Shown in pieces: positions 9,982 to 18,165 of a stretch of DNA of 64,000 nucleotides. Within the stretch, counting starts at the first letter, position 1. Each line of letters begins with the position of its first letter. The notes beneath the pieces are model-generated. The model saw nothing but the letters and a program-made list of their open reading frames with translations, was not told where the DNA came from and searched no databases. The stretch covers positions 2,873,786-2,937,785 of the forward strand of contig NZ_JAGIOO010000001.1 in the NCBI RefSeq assembly GCF_017876755.1. The letters run 5' to 3'. Made by a program: the position numbers and the translations under genes. This DNA comes from Crossiella equi (GTDB lineage Bacteria > Actinomycetota > Actinomycetes > Mycobacteriales > Pseudonocardiaceae).

Positions 9982-10169
9982 CGTGTTTGCCCACTTCGCA
10001 CCTCGTGTTGGCCGACTTCGTACATCGTGTTGGCCGGTCCCGCAGCCCGAGTGACCACTCCTGACGGCTTGGCCCGCCTGACCGCTCCGTTCCGGCCAAC
10101 ACGGCCCGCCAAGTCGGCCAACACGACGTGCGAAACCGGCCAACACGGCGTGCGGGGTCGGCCAACACG
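9982..10169. repeat. Array of seven 22-bp repeat units upstream of murE (array 2)
   Basis: Three inverted units with the core CGTGTTGGCC start at 9982 (variant with TTTG), 10004 and 10026. Four forward units with the core GGCCAACACG start at 10094, 10116, 10138 and 10160. Spacing within each set is exactly 22 bp, and 68 bp separate the start of the last inverted unit from the first forward one. The unit is the same as in array 1 at 2761-2959, but the polarity is reversed: inverted units come first here. The array fills most of the 422-bp space between murE (minus) and the ceramidase gene (plus), where both promoters should lie. That makes a regulatory or boundary role possible. Confidence 0.92.
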
Positions 10170-10298
10170 CTTGAAGCTGCACTTTCGCGCGCTTCCCCAT
10201 ACATGAGTCGGGTTCACATTTGGCTGCTGAATCGCTACCGTCAGCTCACCGCACGCCGTGTCCCAGGTCACAGCCGACCTTCTCGGAGGGCTATCGCC

Positions 10299-12335
10299 AT
10301 GCGACTCCACCGCATCAGACCCGCCCTGACCCTCGCCCTGGCGACACTGCTCGGCGCCGGGGTGCTCGCCCAGGTCGGGCCGCCCGCGCCGGTGGCCCAG
10401 GCCTCGCCGCAGGGGGATACCTACCTGGTCGGGCGGGGGATCGCCGATGTCACCGGGGAGCCCGCCGAGCGCGGCATGATGGGGTACGCGCGCCTGGACC
10501 AGAAGACCACCGGGCTGCACCAGCGGCAGCGCTCGCGCGCGTTCGTGGTGGCCGACGCGGCCGGGAAGCAGCGGGTCGCGCTGGTCACCGTGGACGTCGG
10601 GCAGCTGTTCTCCAGCATCCGGCAGGCCGTGCTGGCCAAGCTCAAGCAGCAGTACGGCGGCCTCTACAACGACGCCAACCTCGCCCTGTCGGCCACGCAC
10701 ACGCACTCCGGGCCCGGCGGCTACTCGCACTTCTCGCTCTACAACATCACCACCTTCGGCTACCACGACGACACGTTCCAGGCGATCGTGCGCGGCATCG
10801 TGGACTCCGTCCGGCAGGCGCACGAGGACCTCGCGCCCGGCACCGTCACCCTGGCCAAGGGACAGCTGACCAACGCCAGCGTCAACCGGTCCAAACGGGC
10901 CTTCGACCGCAACCCGGCCGCCGACAAGGCGCACTTCCCCGAGGGCATCGACCCGCAGTCCACGCTGCTGCGCTTCGACCGGGGCGGGCAGCCCATCGGC
11001 GCGCTGAACTGGTTCGCCACCCACGGCACCAGCCTGCGCGGCGACCACACCCTGGTCTCCGGGGACAACAAGGGCTACGCGGCCTACCACTGGGAACGCG
11101 ACGTGCGTGGCCAGGACTACCTGGACGGGCGCAAGGGCTTCGTCTCCGCCTTCGCGCAGACCAGCGCCGGAGACATGAGCCCGAACCTGGCCCTCAAGCC
11201 CGGCACCGGGCCCACCGACGACCACTACCAGAACACCAAGATCATCGGTGAGCGCCAGTTCGACGCGGCGAACCGGCTGATGAGTGGCGGCACCGGGCTG
11301 TCCGGGTCCATCGACTCGCGGCTGTCGTTCGTGGACTTCAGCGACGTCGAGGTCCGCCCGGAGTTCACCGGCGACGGCCAGACCCACCGCACCTGCGGCG
11401 CCGCCATGGGCGCGAGCTTCGCGGCGGGCAGCACCGAGGACGGTCCCGGCCCGGACATCTTCAAGGAGGGCGTGGGCAACAACCCGCTCATCGAGCTGGT
11501 GACCAAGGCCCGCTACCAGGCCTCGGCCGAGCTGCGGAACTGCCAGGCGCCCAAGGACATCCTGCTGGACACCGGCTCGCTCGGCCTGGTGCCGAAGATC
11601 CTGCCGGTGCAGGTCATCAAGCTGGGCCAGTACTACCTGGCCACGCACGGCATGGAGGCCACCGTGGTCACCGGCCTGCGCCTGCGCCAGGCCGTCGCGA
11701 AGGCCGCCGGTGCCCCGCTGGAGAACGTGCTGGCCGCCGGGTACACCAACGACTACGCGGGTTACCTGACCACGCCGGAGGAGTACGACCAGCAGGACTA
11801 CGAGGGCGGCCACACCATGTTCGGCCGCTGGGCGGTGCCCGCCTTCCAGCAGGAGCTGGCGCGCCTGGCCGGTGACCTCAAGGCGGGCCGCGCCAGCACG
11901 ACCGGCAGCCAGCCCGACATGTCCGGCTCGAAGTGGACGCTCCAGCCGGGCGTGGTCATGGACGCCCCGCCGATCGGCCACAACTTCGGTGACACCGTGA
12001 CCCCGCCGAACGCGAGCTACACCAAGGGCCAGCAGGTGAAGGTGGAGTTCGCGGGCGCGCACCCCAACAACAACCTGCACCACGGCGACAGCTACCTGGA
12101 GGTCCAGCGCCAGGAGGGCTCGGCCTGGAAGCGCGCGCATGACGACGGCGACTGGTCCACCAAGTTCCAGTGGGCACGGTGGGGTGTCGCCGCCTCGCGC
12201 GTCACGATCACCTGGGACATCCCGGCCAACGCGGCGCCGGGTCGCTACCGGATCCTCTACCGGGGCGACGCGAAGGCGCTGACCACGCAGATCACCGCGT
12301 TCTCCGGGACGTCCCCGGAGTTCACGGTCAGCTGA
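10299..12335 (+). CDS. Secreted neutral/alkaline ceramidase
   Basis: Predicted exported amidase that splits ceramide into sphingosine and fatty acid. The 678-residue product begins with a signal peptide (MRLHRIRPALTLALATLLGAG, split at an AQA site near residue 35). Family motifs follow: RGIADVTGEPAERGMMGYA, the zinc-binding ATHTHSGPGGY, NWFATHGTSLRGDH and LVSGDNKGYAAYHWE, and a C-terminal immunoglobulin-like domain ending at the stop. The ATG at 10299 has GGAGGG 8 nt upstream; the longer open frame runs into the repeat array. It overlaps the convergent hydrolase by 8 bp. Bacterial members are secreted lipid-degrading enzymes; the substrate here, for example host or fungal sphingolipids, is an inference. 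Confidence 0.9.
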   Translation: MRLHRIRPALTLALATLLGAGVLAQVGPPAPVAQASPQGDTYLVGRGIADVTGEPAERGMMGYARLDQKTTGLHQRQRSRAFVVADAAGKQRVALVTVDVGQLFSSIRQAVLAKLKQQYGGLYNDANLALSATHTHSGPGGYSHFSLYNITTFGYHDDTFQAIVRGIVDSVRQAHEDLAPGTVTLAKGQLTNASVNRSKRAFDRNPAADKAHFPEGIDPQSTLLRFDRGGQPIGALNWFATHGTSLRGDHTLVSGDNKGYAAYHWERDVRGQDYLDGRKGFVSAFAQTSAGDMSPNLALKPGTGPTDDHYQNTKIIGERQFDAANRLMSGGTGLSGSIDSRLSFVDFSDVEVRPEFTGDGQTHRTCGAAMGASFAAGSTEDGPGPDIFKEGVGNNPLIELVTKARYQASAELRNCQAPKDILLDTGSLGLVPKILPVQVIKLGQYYLATHGMEATVVTGLRLRQAVAKAAGAPLENVLAAGYTNDYAGYLTTPEEYDQQDYEGGHTMFGRWAVPAFQQELARLAGDLKAGRASTTGSQPDMSGSKWTLQPGVVMDAPPIGHNFGDTVTPPNASYTKGQQVKVEFAGAHPNNNLHHGDSYLEVQRQEGSAWKRAHDDGDWSTKFQWARWGVAASRVTITWDIPANAAPGRYRILYRGDAKALTTQITAFSGTSPEFTVS

Positions 12336-13035
12336 CGGGAAGCACCCGGCCGAGGAACTCCTCGGTCAGCCGCCAGGCCCTCGCCGCAGCCTCGGGCTGG
12401 TGGAAGGCGGGGGCCTGGTGGTTGTGGAAGGCGTGCCCGGCGTCCTCCTGGACGTGGAGCTCCAGCAGCTCCCGGCCCGCCACCGCGGCCTCGACCCGGG
12501 CGATGTCGGCGCGCTGGATGTAGGGGTCGCTGCCGCCGAAGTGCAGCAGCGTGGGCACGGTGATGGCCTCGGCCAGGCCGCTCGCGTCCGGCACACCCGA
12601 ACCGTAGAAGGACACCACCGCGTCCGGACCGCCCTGGGCGGCCTGCACCCAGGTGATCGAGCCGCCCAGGCAGAAGCCCAGCGCGCCCACTCCCCCGCGC
12701 ACGCCGTCCAGCCCGCGCAGCACCTCGGTCGCGGCCTGCGCGTCGGCCACCCCGGTCTCGAAGTCGAACCGGCCCGCCAGCTCCATCGAGGCGGTCAGCC
12801 CGGCCTCGTCGTGGTCGGCCGCCCAGTTGCGGGTCAGGCGCCAGAACAGGTCCGGCGCCCCGACCACGTAGCCCAGCGCGGCCAGCTCGCGTGCCACCGC
12901 CTGGATGTAGGGGCCGACGCCGAAGATCTCCTGCACCAGCAGGATCGCCGGGCCTTGGCCGGACTCCGGCCGCCACACGGTCAGGTCGAACTCACCGTCG
13001 GCGACGCGGACGGGAACGATCACGGGTTCGGTCAC
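12328..13035 (-). CDS. Dienelactone hydrolase family protein
   Basis: Cytoplasmic alpha/beta hydrolase of 235 residues. The nucleophile elbow is GFCLGG with cysteine in place of serine, as in dienelactone hydrolases. Supporting motifs are LVQEIFG near residue 37 and the late DAGHAFHN that would supply the catalytic histidine. It starts with GTG at 13035 (MTEPVIVPVRV). It is convergent with the ceramidase gene and overlaps its last codons. Nothing in the neighbourhood suggests a catechol degradation pathway, so the natural substrate is unknown. Confidence 0.85.
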   Translation of the reverse strand: MTEPVIVPVRVADGEFDLTVWRPESGQGPAILLVQEIFGVGPYIQAVARELAALGYVVGAPDLFWRLTRNWAADHDEAGLTASMELAGRFDFETGVADAQAATEVLRGLDGVRGGVGALGFCLGGSITWVQAAQGGPDAVVSFYGSGVPDASGLAEAITVPTLLHFGGSDPYIQRADIARVEAAVAGRELLELHVQEDAGHAFHNHQAPAFHQPEAAARAWRLTEEFLGRVLPVS

Positions 13036-13045
13036 GCGGCAAAGC

Positions 13046-14089
13046 CTAGGCGGACTTCTTCTTCCGCCTGCCTACCAGGTACAGCGCCCCGAGCCCGCCC
13101 ACGAGCGCCAGCACCACCACGACCCCGGTGTTCGAGCCGCCGCCCTCGGCGGGCTGCCCGGAGGCCTGGCCGCCACCACCGGCCGAGGTCGCGCTGGACG
13201 GCGGGGCGGGCGGCGGGGCCACCAGCTGGGCCGCGCCCGGGACCGCCCGGATCGGCTCCATCTTCCCGGCGCCGGACGCTGTCTCCGAACCGGACAGCAG
13301 CGTGCCGTCGGGCTCGAAGGCGATCGCCTCGCCCTGCGCCTCGTTCGGCAGCGGCACCTGCACCGGGTCGCGCTTGAGGGCCGCGACGACGTCACCGTCC
13401 GGGGCCGGGTAGAGCCAGGCGTCGGTGTAGGTGCGCAGGGCGACCACGGTGCCGTCGTGGCTGACCGCGCCGCCGGTGACCAGCACCGACCCGATGCCGC
13501 CCACCGGGCCGCCGGGTGTGCTGGTGGTCTTGAGCCGCACCGTGCCGACCTTCTCCAGCGGGGTCGGGCCGGGCGAGGCCAGCCCCTTGGCCGGCCGGTA
13601 GATCCCGGCGGCCAGGAACGGCTCCTTGGTGACGATGTGCGGCACGCCCTCGCGGTCGAACAGGACCGCCTCGGCGTCGTGCGCGCCGTCCGGGTAGGTC
13701 AGCCGGTACAGCGTGGCCTTGCCGTTGGGCTGCAGGGCGTGCAGCGCCACGTTCGCGCGCTTGTGCCCGTTGTCGCCGGTGTCGGCCAGCCACAGCACGC
13801 CGTCGGGCGTGCGGGCCAGGTCCTCCACGTCGAAGGGGTCGGTGGCGTTGGTGAGGACGCGCTCGACCTTGCAGTCGGGCTTGAGCACCACGACCTGCAG
13901 GCGGGAGCCGCCGTCGGCCATGCCGTACCAGCGGTTGCCGTCACTGGCCAGGCCGCTCAGCTCGGCGAGCCGCTTGTCGGTGGGGCGGCACTTCTCCACC
14001 GGCGCGGGCGGTGCGGCCAGCGCCGGTGCGGAAACGCCGAAGAGCAGTGCCACCGTCAGCGGCACTGCTCCCCAGGTCGTTCGTCTCAC
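13046..14089 (-). CDS. Secreted, membrane-anchored beta-propeller-like protein
   Basis: The 347-residue product has an N-terminal signal peptide (about 1-25, ending in ALAAPPAP) and a C-terminal transmembrane helix (GVVVVLALVGGLGALYLVG) followed by a basic RRKKKSA tail. It would be anchored by its C terminus with the body outside. The body has repeated strand-like segments such as LSGLASDGNRWY, VEDLARTPDGVLWLADTGDN and DAEAVLFDREG, resembling beta-propeller or esterase-like phytase proteins. A Pro/Ser/Gly-rich linker precedes the anchor. It starts with GTG at 14089, overlapping the hflX stop by 4 bp, so it is cotranslated with hflX. Its function is not recognised. Confidence 0.7.
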   Translation of the reverse strand: MRRTTWGAVPLTVALLFGVSAPALAAPPAPVEKCRPTDKRLAELSGLASDGNRWYGMADGGSRLQVVVLKPDCKVERVLTNATDPFDVEDLARTPDGVLWLADTGDNGHKRANVALHALQPNGKATLYRLTYPDGAHDAEAVLFDREGVPHIVTKEPFLAAGIYRPAKGLASPGPTPLEKVGTVRLKTTSTPGGPVGGIGSVLVTGGAVSHDGTVVALRTYTDAWLYPAPDGDVVAALKRDPVQVPLPNEAQGEAIAFEPDGTLLSGSETASGAGKMEPIRAVPGAAQLVAPPPAPPSSATSAGGGGQASGQPAEGGGSNTGVVVVLALVGGLGALYLVGRRKKKSA

Positions 14090-15507
14090 CCTCGGTCCGC
14101 GAACTCGCCCAGCTGCCCGGCGAGCTCGGGGTTGACCCGGGCCCGCAGCTCGGTGCCGTCCTCGGTGTGCTTCTCGGCCAGCACCTCGCCCTGGCTGTGC
14201 ACGCGGGCCACCATCTCACCCCGGCTGTACGGGATGAGCAGGTCGAGCACCACGTCCGGGCGTGGGATGGCCTCGGCCACCGCGGCCCGCAGCTCCTCAA
14301 CGCCCGCCCCGCTGTGCGCGGAGACGAACACCGCGCCCGGGAACAGGTGGCGGAGCCGGGTCTGGGACAGCTCGTCGGCCTGGTCCATCTTGTTGACCAC
14401 GAGGATCTCGGGCGGCATCGGGGTCTCCCGGTCCGCGATGATCTCGCGGAAGACCTCGTGCACCGCCGAGACCTGCCGCTCGGGCATCGGGTCGGACCCG
14501 TCCACCACGTGCAGCACCAGGTCGGCGTCGGCCACCTCCTCCAGCGTGGAGCGGAAGGCCTCGACCAGCTGGTGGGGCAGGTGGCGCACGAAGCCCACCG
14601 TGTCGGTGAGCGTGAACGCCCGCTTGTCCGGCGTGACCGCCCGGCGCGTGGTCGGGTCGAGCGTGGCGAACAGCGCGTCCTCCACCAGCACCCCCGCGCC
14701 GGTCAGCGCGTTGAGCAGGCTGGACTTGCCCGCGTTGGTGTAGCCCGCGATGGCCACGTTCGGCACCTGGTTGGCCACGCGCATGCCGCGCTTGGTCTCG
14801 CGGACCGTGCCCATGGCGCGGATCTCGCGGCGCAGCTTGGCCATGCGCTTGGTGATGCGCCTGCGGTCGGTCTCCAGCTTGGTCTCACCGGGACCGCGCA
14901 GACCCACACCGGCGTTGCCGCCCGCGCGGCCACCGGCCTGCCGGGACAGCGACTCGCCCCAGCCGCGGAGGCGGGGCACCAGGTACTGGAGCTGTGCCAG
15001 CTCGACCTGCGCCTTGCCCTCCTTGGAGCTGGCGTGCTGGGCGAAGATGTCCAGGATCAGGGCGGTCCGGTCGACCACCTTGACCTTGAGCTTCTCCTCC
15101 AGCTGGCGCAGCTGGCCGGGCGAGAGCTCACCGTCGCAGATGACCGTGTCCGCGCCGGTGGCCACCACGGCCTCGCGCAGCTCGAGCACCTTGCCGGAGC
15201 CGACGTAGGTGGCCGGGTCGGGTTTCTGGCGTCGTTGGATGAGGCCTTCCAGGACCTCGGCGCCCGCGGTCTCGGCCAGCCGGGCCAGCTCCGCGAGCGA
15301 GGCCTCGGCCGACTCGGCGTCGCCCTCGGTCCACACGCCGACCAGTACGACCCGCTCGAGGCGGAGCTGCCGGTACTCGACCTCGCTGATGTCCGCGAGT
15401 TCGGTCGAGAGCCCGGCGACCCTGCGAAGCGCGGCACGGTCGGCCAGTTCCATCTCGCCGGTCGAGAGGATGTCCGTCTCGTCGGCCTGTGTCATGAATT
15501 CCGTCAT
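14086..15507 (-). CDS. hflX: Ribosome-associated GTPase HflX
   Basis: GTPase that binds the 50S ribosomal subunit and helps split stalled ribosomes. The 473 residues include the HflX N-terminal domain with the YVGSGK segment (101-106), the glycine-rich GGRAGGNAGVGLRGPGETKLE linker (192-212, Gly/Arg-rich), the G1 loop GYTNAGKSS (255-263), DTVGFVRHLPHQLVEAF for switch II, and NKMD for G4. I chose the ATG at 15507 (MTEFMTQADE); the frame is open 17 codons further. The context miaA-dapF-hflX is conserved in mycobacteria. Here an R2-like gene and a quinone reductase lie between hflX and dapF. Confidence 0.93.
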   Translation of the reverse strand: MTEFMTQADETDILSTGEMELADRAALRRVAGLSTELADISEVEYRQLRLERVVLVGVWTEGDAESAEASLAELARLAETAGAEVLEGLIQRRQKPDPATYVGSGKVLELREAVVATGADTVICDGELSPGQLRQLEEKLKVKVVDRTALILDIFAQHASSKEGKAQVELAQLQYLVPRLRGWGESLSRQAGGRAGGNAGVGLRGPGETKLETDRRRITKRMAKLRREIRAMGTVRETKRGMRVANQVPNVAIAGYTNAGKSSLLNALTGAGVLVEDALFATLDPTTRRAVTPDKRAFTLTDTVGFVRHLPHQLVEAFRSTLEEVADADLVLHVVDGSDPMPERQVSAVHEVFREIIADRETPMPPEILVVNKMDQADELSQTRLRHLFPGAVFVSAHSGAGVEELRAAVAEAIPRPDVVLDLLIPYSRGEMVARVHSQGEVLAEKHTEDGTELRARVNPELAGQLGEFADRG

Positions 15508-15634
15508 ACGCCACCCAGTGTCCCACGTCCGGCCAGCGATTTCCGCTCCTGGCGCCACCGGCCGCGCGCCCTCCGCCAGCCGGGTGACGTAGGCAGGTGT
15601 ACGACCAGATGAGTAGGAGGGCCGCTACCAGTCG

Positions 15635-15651
15635 TAGATACCCGGTATCTA
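15635..15651. promoter_or_regulatory. 17-bp perfect palindrome, candidate operator
   Basis: TAGATACC, a single C, then GGTATCTA. It lies between the divergent hflX and R2-like genes, 137 bp before the R2-like GTG. It is the only strongly symmetric AT-containing element in this intergenic space, so a dimeric repressor site is a reasonable guess. No cognate regulator gene is adjacent. Confidence 0.55.
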
Positions 15652-15787
15652 GTCCGCCCCGGGTCATCCTCTGGATGGGCGGAGCAACTACGGCCGACGA
15701 CCGATGGAAACGCAGAAAAGTCACGGTTTGATAGAGGCCAAGCACCTGGGGGAAGACAGCGAATAGCGAACGGTTGGAGTCCACACA

Positions 15788-16732
15788 GTGAGCCGCTGGA
15801 GCACCCTCCTACTCGACAACGTCTCCCTTGCCGAAATGCCCAAGCTGCCGGTCAGGGAAATCCTGACCCACGCCGTGGACCTCGCCGACCAGCGTCCGGG
15901 GCCGTACCAGCTCTACCAGCGCTGGGAGGCGCAGAACTGGAACGCCGAGGACATCTCCTTCGACGAGGACGTGCACCACTGGCACAACGTCCTGCCCCAG
16001 CAGGGCCGCGACGCGCTGAGCGAGATGCTCTACAGCTTCGTGCTCGGTGAGTACACCGCGGTCGACCTGCTGGCCCCGATCCTGACCGCCTCCCCGGACG
16101 AGCACTCCTCGCTCTACCTGGGCACCCAGCTGGTGGACGAGGTCCGGCACAGCTACGTGATGTTCCGTCTGGGCCGCGACCTGCTCGGCCTGCCGGAGGA
16201 CCCGCGCAGCATCCTGGCCGCCGCGTGGCAGAACACCACGCCGGACCAGCACAAGGTGCACGACCTGGAGGGCGAGCTGGTCAAGGAGATCGTCGCCCAC
16301 CCGACCGACTACGCCCGCTGGCTGCGCGGCGTGGCCATGTTCCACCTCATCCAGGAGGGCGTGCTCGCGGTCGCGGGACAGCGCGCGATCGTCACGATGC
16401 TGGGCGAAATGTCGGTCATGCCCGGCACGAAGACCGCATTCACCGCATTCACCCGCGACGAATCGCGTCACATCACCTACGGGCTCCACGCACTGCGGCA
16501 GGGCGTGCTCGAGGGTTATTCCAACGAAATCTGCGAGGTCGTGGAAAAGGCCGCCCCGCTGGGAATGCGAGCAATGTTCGGATACCCGGACAACCAGGGC
16601 TACGACCAGCTCGCACTCCGCAACCTGCAGCGCTGCCTGCGCAACATCGGCATCGAGGAGAAGTTCATCGACCACGTCCTGAAGCTCTCCACCGCCGCGA
16701 TCGGCCCGCAGATCCCGGCCCAGGTCGGCTGA
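15788..16732 (+). CDS. R2-like diiron (ribonucleotide reductase beta-fold) oxidase
   Basis: Ferritin-like protein of 314 residues with the full set of dimetal carboxylate ligands of the RNR-R2 superfamily: E88 (LGEYT), E118/H121 (DEVRH), E190 (IQEG) and E225/H228 (DESRH). No nrdA or nrdE partner lies nearby. The length and pattern resemble R2-like ligand-binding oxidases (Rv0233 of M. tuberculosis is 314 residues) more than true NrdB or NrdF. It starts with GTG at 15788 after GGTTGGAG. Subclass is uncertain: it could be R2lox, which has a Mn/Fe site and a bound fatty acid, or another R2-type oxygenase. The dimetal-binding assignment is firm; the reaction is not known. Confidence 0.82.
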   Translation: MSRWSTLLLDNVSLAEMPKLPVREILTHAVDLADQRPGPYQLYQRWEAQNWNAEDISFDEDVHHWHNVLPQQGRDALSEMLYSFVLGEYTAVDLLAPILTASPDEHSSLYLGTQLVDEVRHSYVMFRLGRDLLGLPEDPRSILAAAWQNTTPDQHKVHDLEGELVKEIVAHPTDYARWLRGVAMFHLIQEGVLAVAGQRAIVTMLGEMSVMPGTKTAFTAFTRDESRHITYGLHALRQGVLEGYSNEICEVVEKAAPLGMRAMFGYPDNQGYDQLALRNLQRCLRNIGIEEKFIDHVLKLSTAAIGPQIPAQVG

Positions 16733-16757
16733 CCACAGGCCGGGACCGCTCCCCGGC

Positions 16758-17675
16758 TCACGGCACCAGTACGACCCGGCCTCGGTACCCGCCCGCCGCG
16801 AGCCGCTCGTAGGCCGCGGTGACCTGGTCGAACGAGAACACCTCGGCCACGCGGACGCTGAGCTCGCCCTTCGCCACGAGGGCGGCCAGCTCCGCCAGCC
16901 GGGGGCCGTTCGCCGTGACCTGCACGAAGTGCGTGTGGATGCCCCGCTCCGCCGTCGGCACCACGTTGCCGTTGACCGCGACGAACGCCCCGCCGTCGCG
17001 GGTGGCGGCCAGGGCCTCCGCCCCGACCATCGCCGCGTCCAGCACCCCGTCCACCTGACCGTACGTGGTGAGGGACTGCCCGCGCGGGATGAACTCCGCC
17101 GCCCCGAAGCCTCGGACGACGCCCTCGTCCGCGGCACCCGCGGTGGCCACCACCCGCAGGCCGCGGGCCTTGCCCAGCTCCACCGCGTACCCGCCGACAC
17201 CGCCTGCCGCGCCGGTGACCAGCAACGACGCCCCCTCCGGCAGGGCCATCAGGTCCAGGGCCTGGTCGGCGGTCGAGGCGTTGAGCGGCAGGCTGGCCGC
17301 CTCCGGCGCGGTCACCCCGGCCGGGAACGGCGCGAGGTGGGCCTCGGGCAGCACCGCGTACTCGGCCTGCACACCCGGGGCCCGGCCCAGCTGGTCGGAC
17401 ATGGCGATCACCCGGTCGCCGGGCGCGTGGCCGGTGACGCCCTCGCCCACCGCGTCGACCACGCCCGCCACGTCCCAGCCGACGCCGTAGACGGGTGCCT
17501 GGGGCAGGCGGCCCAGCTCGACGAAGAACCCGGACGCGGTCAGCAGGTCGACCGGGTTGAGCGCGACCGCCTCCACCCTGATCCGCACCTCGCCCGGCCC
17601 GGCCTCGGGCACCGGCACCTCCGCGACCTCGAGAGCTTCCGGGCCGCCGAACTCCTTGATCACAATCGCTCGCAT
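16758..17675 (-). CDS. NADPH:quinone oxidoreductase (zinc-independent MDR family)
   Basis: Medium-chain dehydrogenase/reductase of 305 residues, probably a cytosolic NADPH-dependent quinone or enone reductase. The N-terminal GroES-like domain reads MRAIVIKEFGGPEAL, and the Rossmann loop is VTGAAGGVGGYAVELGKA. No structural-zinc cysteine cluster is seen, which fits quinone reductases. It is divergent from an HxlR-type regulator with a palindromic operator between them. This matches the QorR/qor2 arrangement known in Corynebacterium, where a redox-sensing HxlR-family repressor controls a quinone reductase. Confidence 0.87.
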   Translation of the reverse strand: MRAIVIKEFGGPEALEVAEVPVPEAGPGEVRIRVEAVALNPVDLLTASGFFVELGRLPQAPVYGVGWDVAGVVDAVGEGVTGHAPGDRVIAMSDQLGRAPGVQAEYAVLPEAHLAPFPAGVTAPEAASLPLNASTADQALDLMALPEGASLLVTGAAGGVGGYAVELGKARGLRVVATAGAADEGVVRGFGAAEFIPRGQSLTTYGQVDGVLDAAMVGAEALAATRDGGAFVAVNGNVVPTAERGIHTHFVQVTANGPRLAELAALVAKGELSVRVAEVFSFDQVTAAYERLAAGGYRGRVVLVP

Positions 17676-17711
17676 ACGACGAACCTAAGGTGAGTTACTC
17701 TCTCCGAGGAA

Positions 17712-17733
17712 GTACGCACTTCAGGGTGCGTAC
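17712..17733. promoter_or_regulatory. Inverted repeat, likely HxlR operator
   Basis: A perfect 8-bp inverted repeat GTACGCAC - 6 bp - GTGCGTAC in the 76-bp space between the quinone oxidoreductase and the HxlR gene. GTAC-containing half-sites are typical of HxlR (DUF24) targets. It lies 18 bp before the HxlR ATG, placed to repress both divergent genes. Confidence 0.75.
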
Positions 17734-17751
17734 CGCACGCGGAGGAGAGCC

Positions 17752-18165
17752 ATGGCCACGCAGACGGTGCGGCAGCAGCGGCTGGCGGCCCGGGCGGCCT
17801 ACGACGCCTTCCTGGCGGCCTGCCCGGCCCGGAACCTGCTGGACCGGATCGCCGACAAGTGGGTGACGCTGCTGATGGGCGCGCTGGCCACCGGGCCGAT
17901 GCGGTACAGCGAGCTGTCCCGGCGGCTGGCCGGGATCAGCCAGAAGATGCTCACCCAGACCCTGCGCGCGATGGAGCGCGACGGCCTGGTGACGCGCGAG
18001 GTCACGCCGTCGGTGCCGGTGCGGGTGGACTACGCGCTGACCCCGCTGGGGGTGAGCCTGCACCAGGTCGTGCGGCAGCTGAAGCTGTGGGCCGAGGCCA
18101 ACATGGACGAGGTGTACTCGGCGAACGAGGACTACGACCGGCGCGCCGCGTCCCACCAGGACTGA
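17752..18165 (+). CDS. HxlR-family (DUF24) redox-type transcriptional regulator
   Basis: Winged-helix regulator of 137 residues. The family core CPARNLLDRIADKW, MRYSELSRRLAGISQKMLTQTL and REVTPSVPVRVDYALTPLG is present. Cys24 is at the N-terminal position that YodB- and QorR-type members use to sense quinones, diamide or peroxide by thiol oxidation. GGAGGAGAG precedes the ATG at 17752. The divergent quinone reductase and the intervening palindrome make it the probable repressor of that gene. Its 3' end overlaps the convergent dapF by 34 bp. Confidence 0.9.
   Translation: MATQTVRQQRLAARAAYDAFLAACPARNLLDRIADKWVTLLMGALATGPMRYSELSRRLAGISQKMLTQTLRAMERDGLVTREVTPSVPVRVDYALTPLGVSLHQVVRQLKLWAEANMDEVYSANEDYDRRAASHQD

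Noticed and set aside
2761..10169. The 22-bp arrays as CRISPR arrays
   Set aside because: Unit plus spacer totals only 22 bp, spacers are themselves similar, half the units are inverted, and no cas gene is present.
9877..10200. N-terminal extension of MurE through array 2
   Set aside because: The added peptide is encoded by repeat units and has no MurE similarity.
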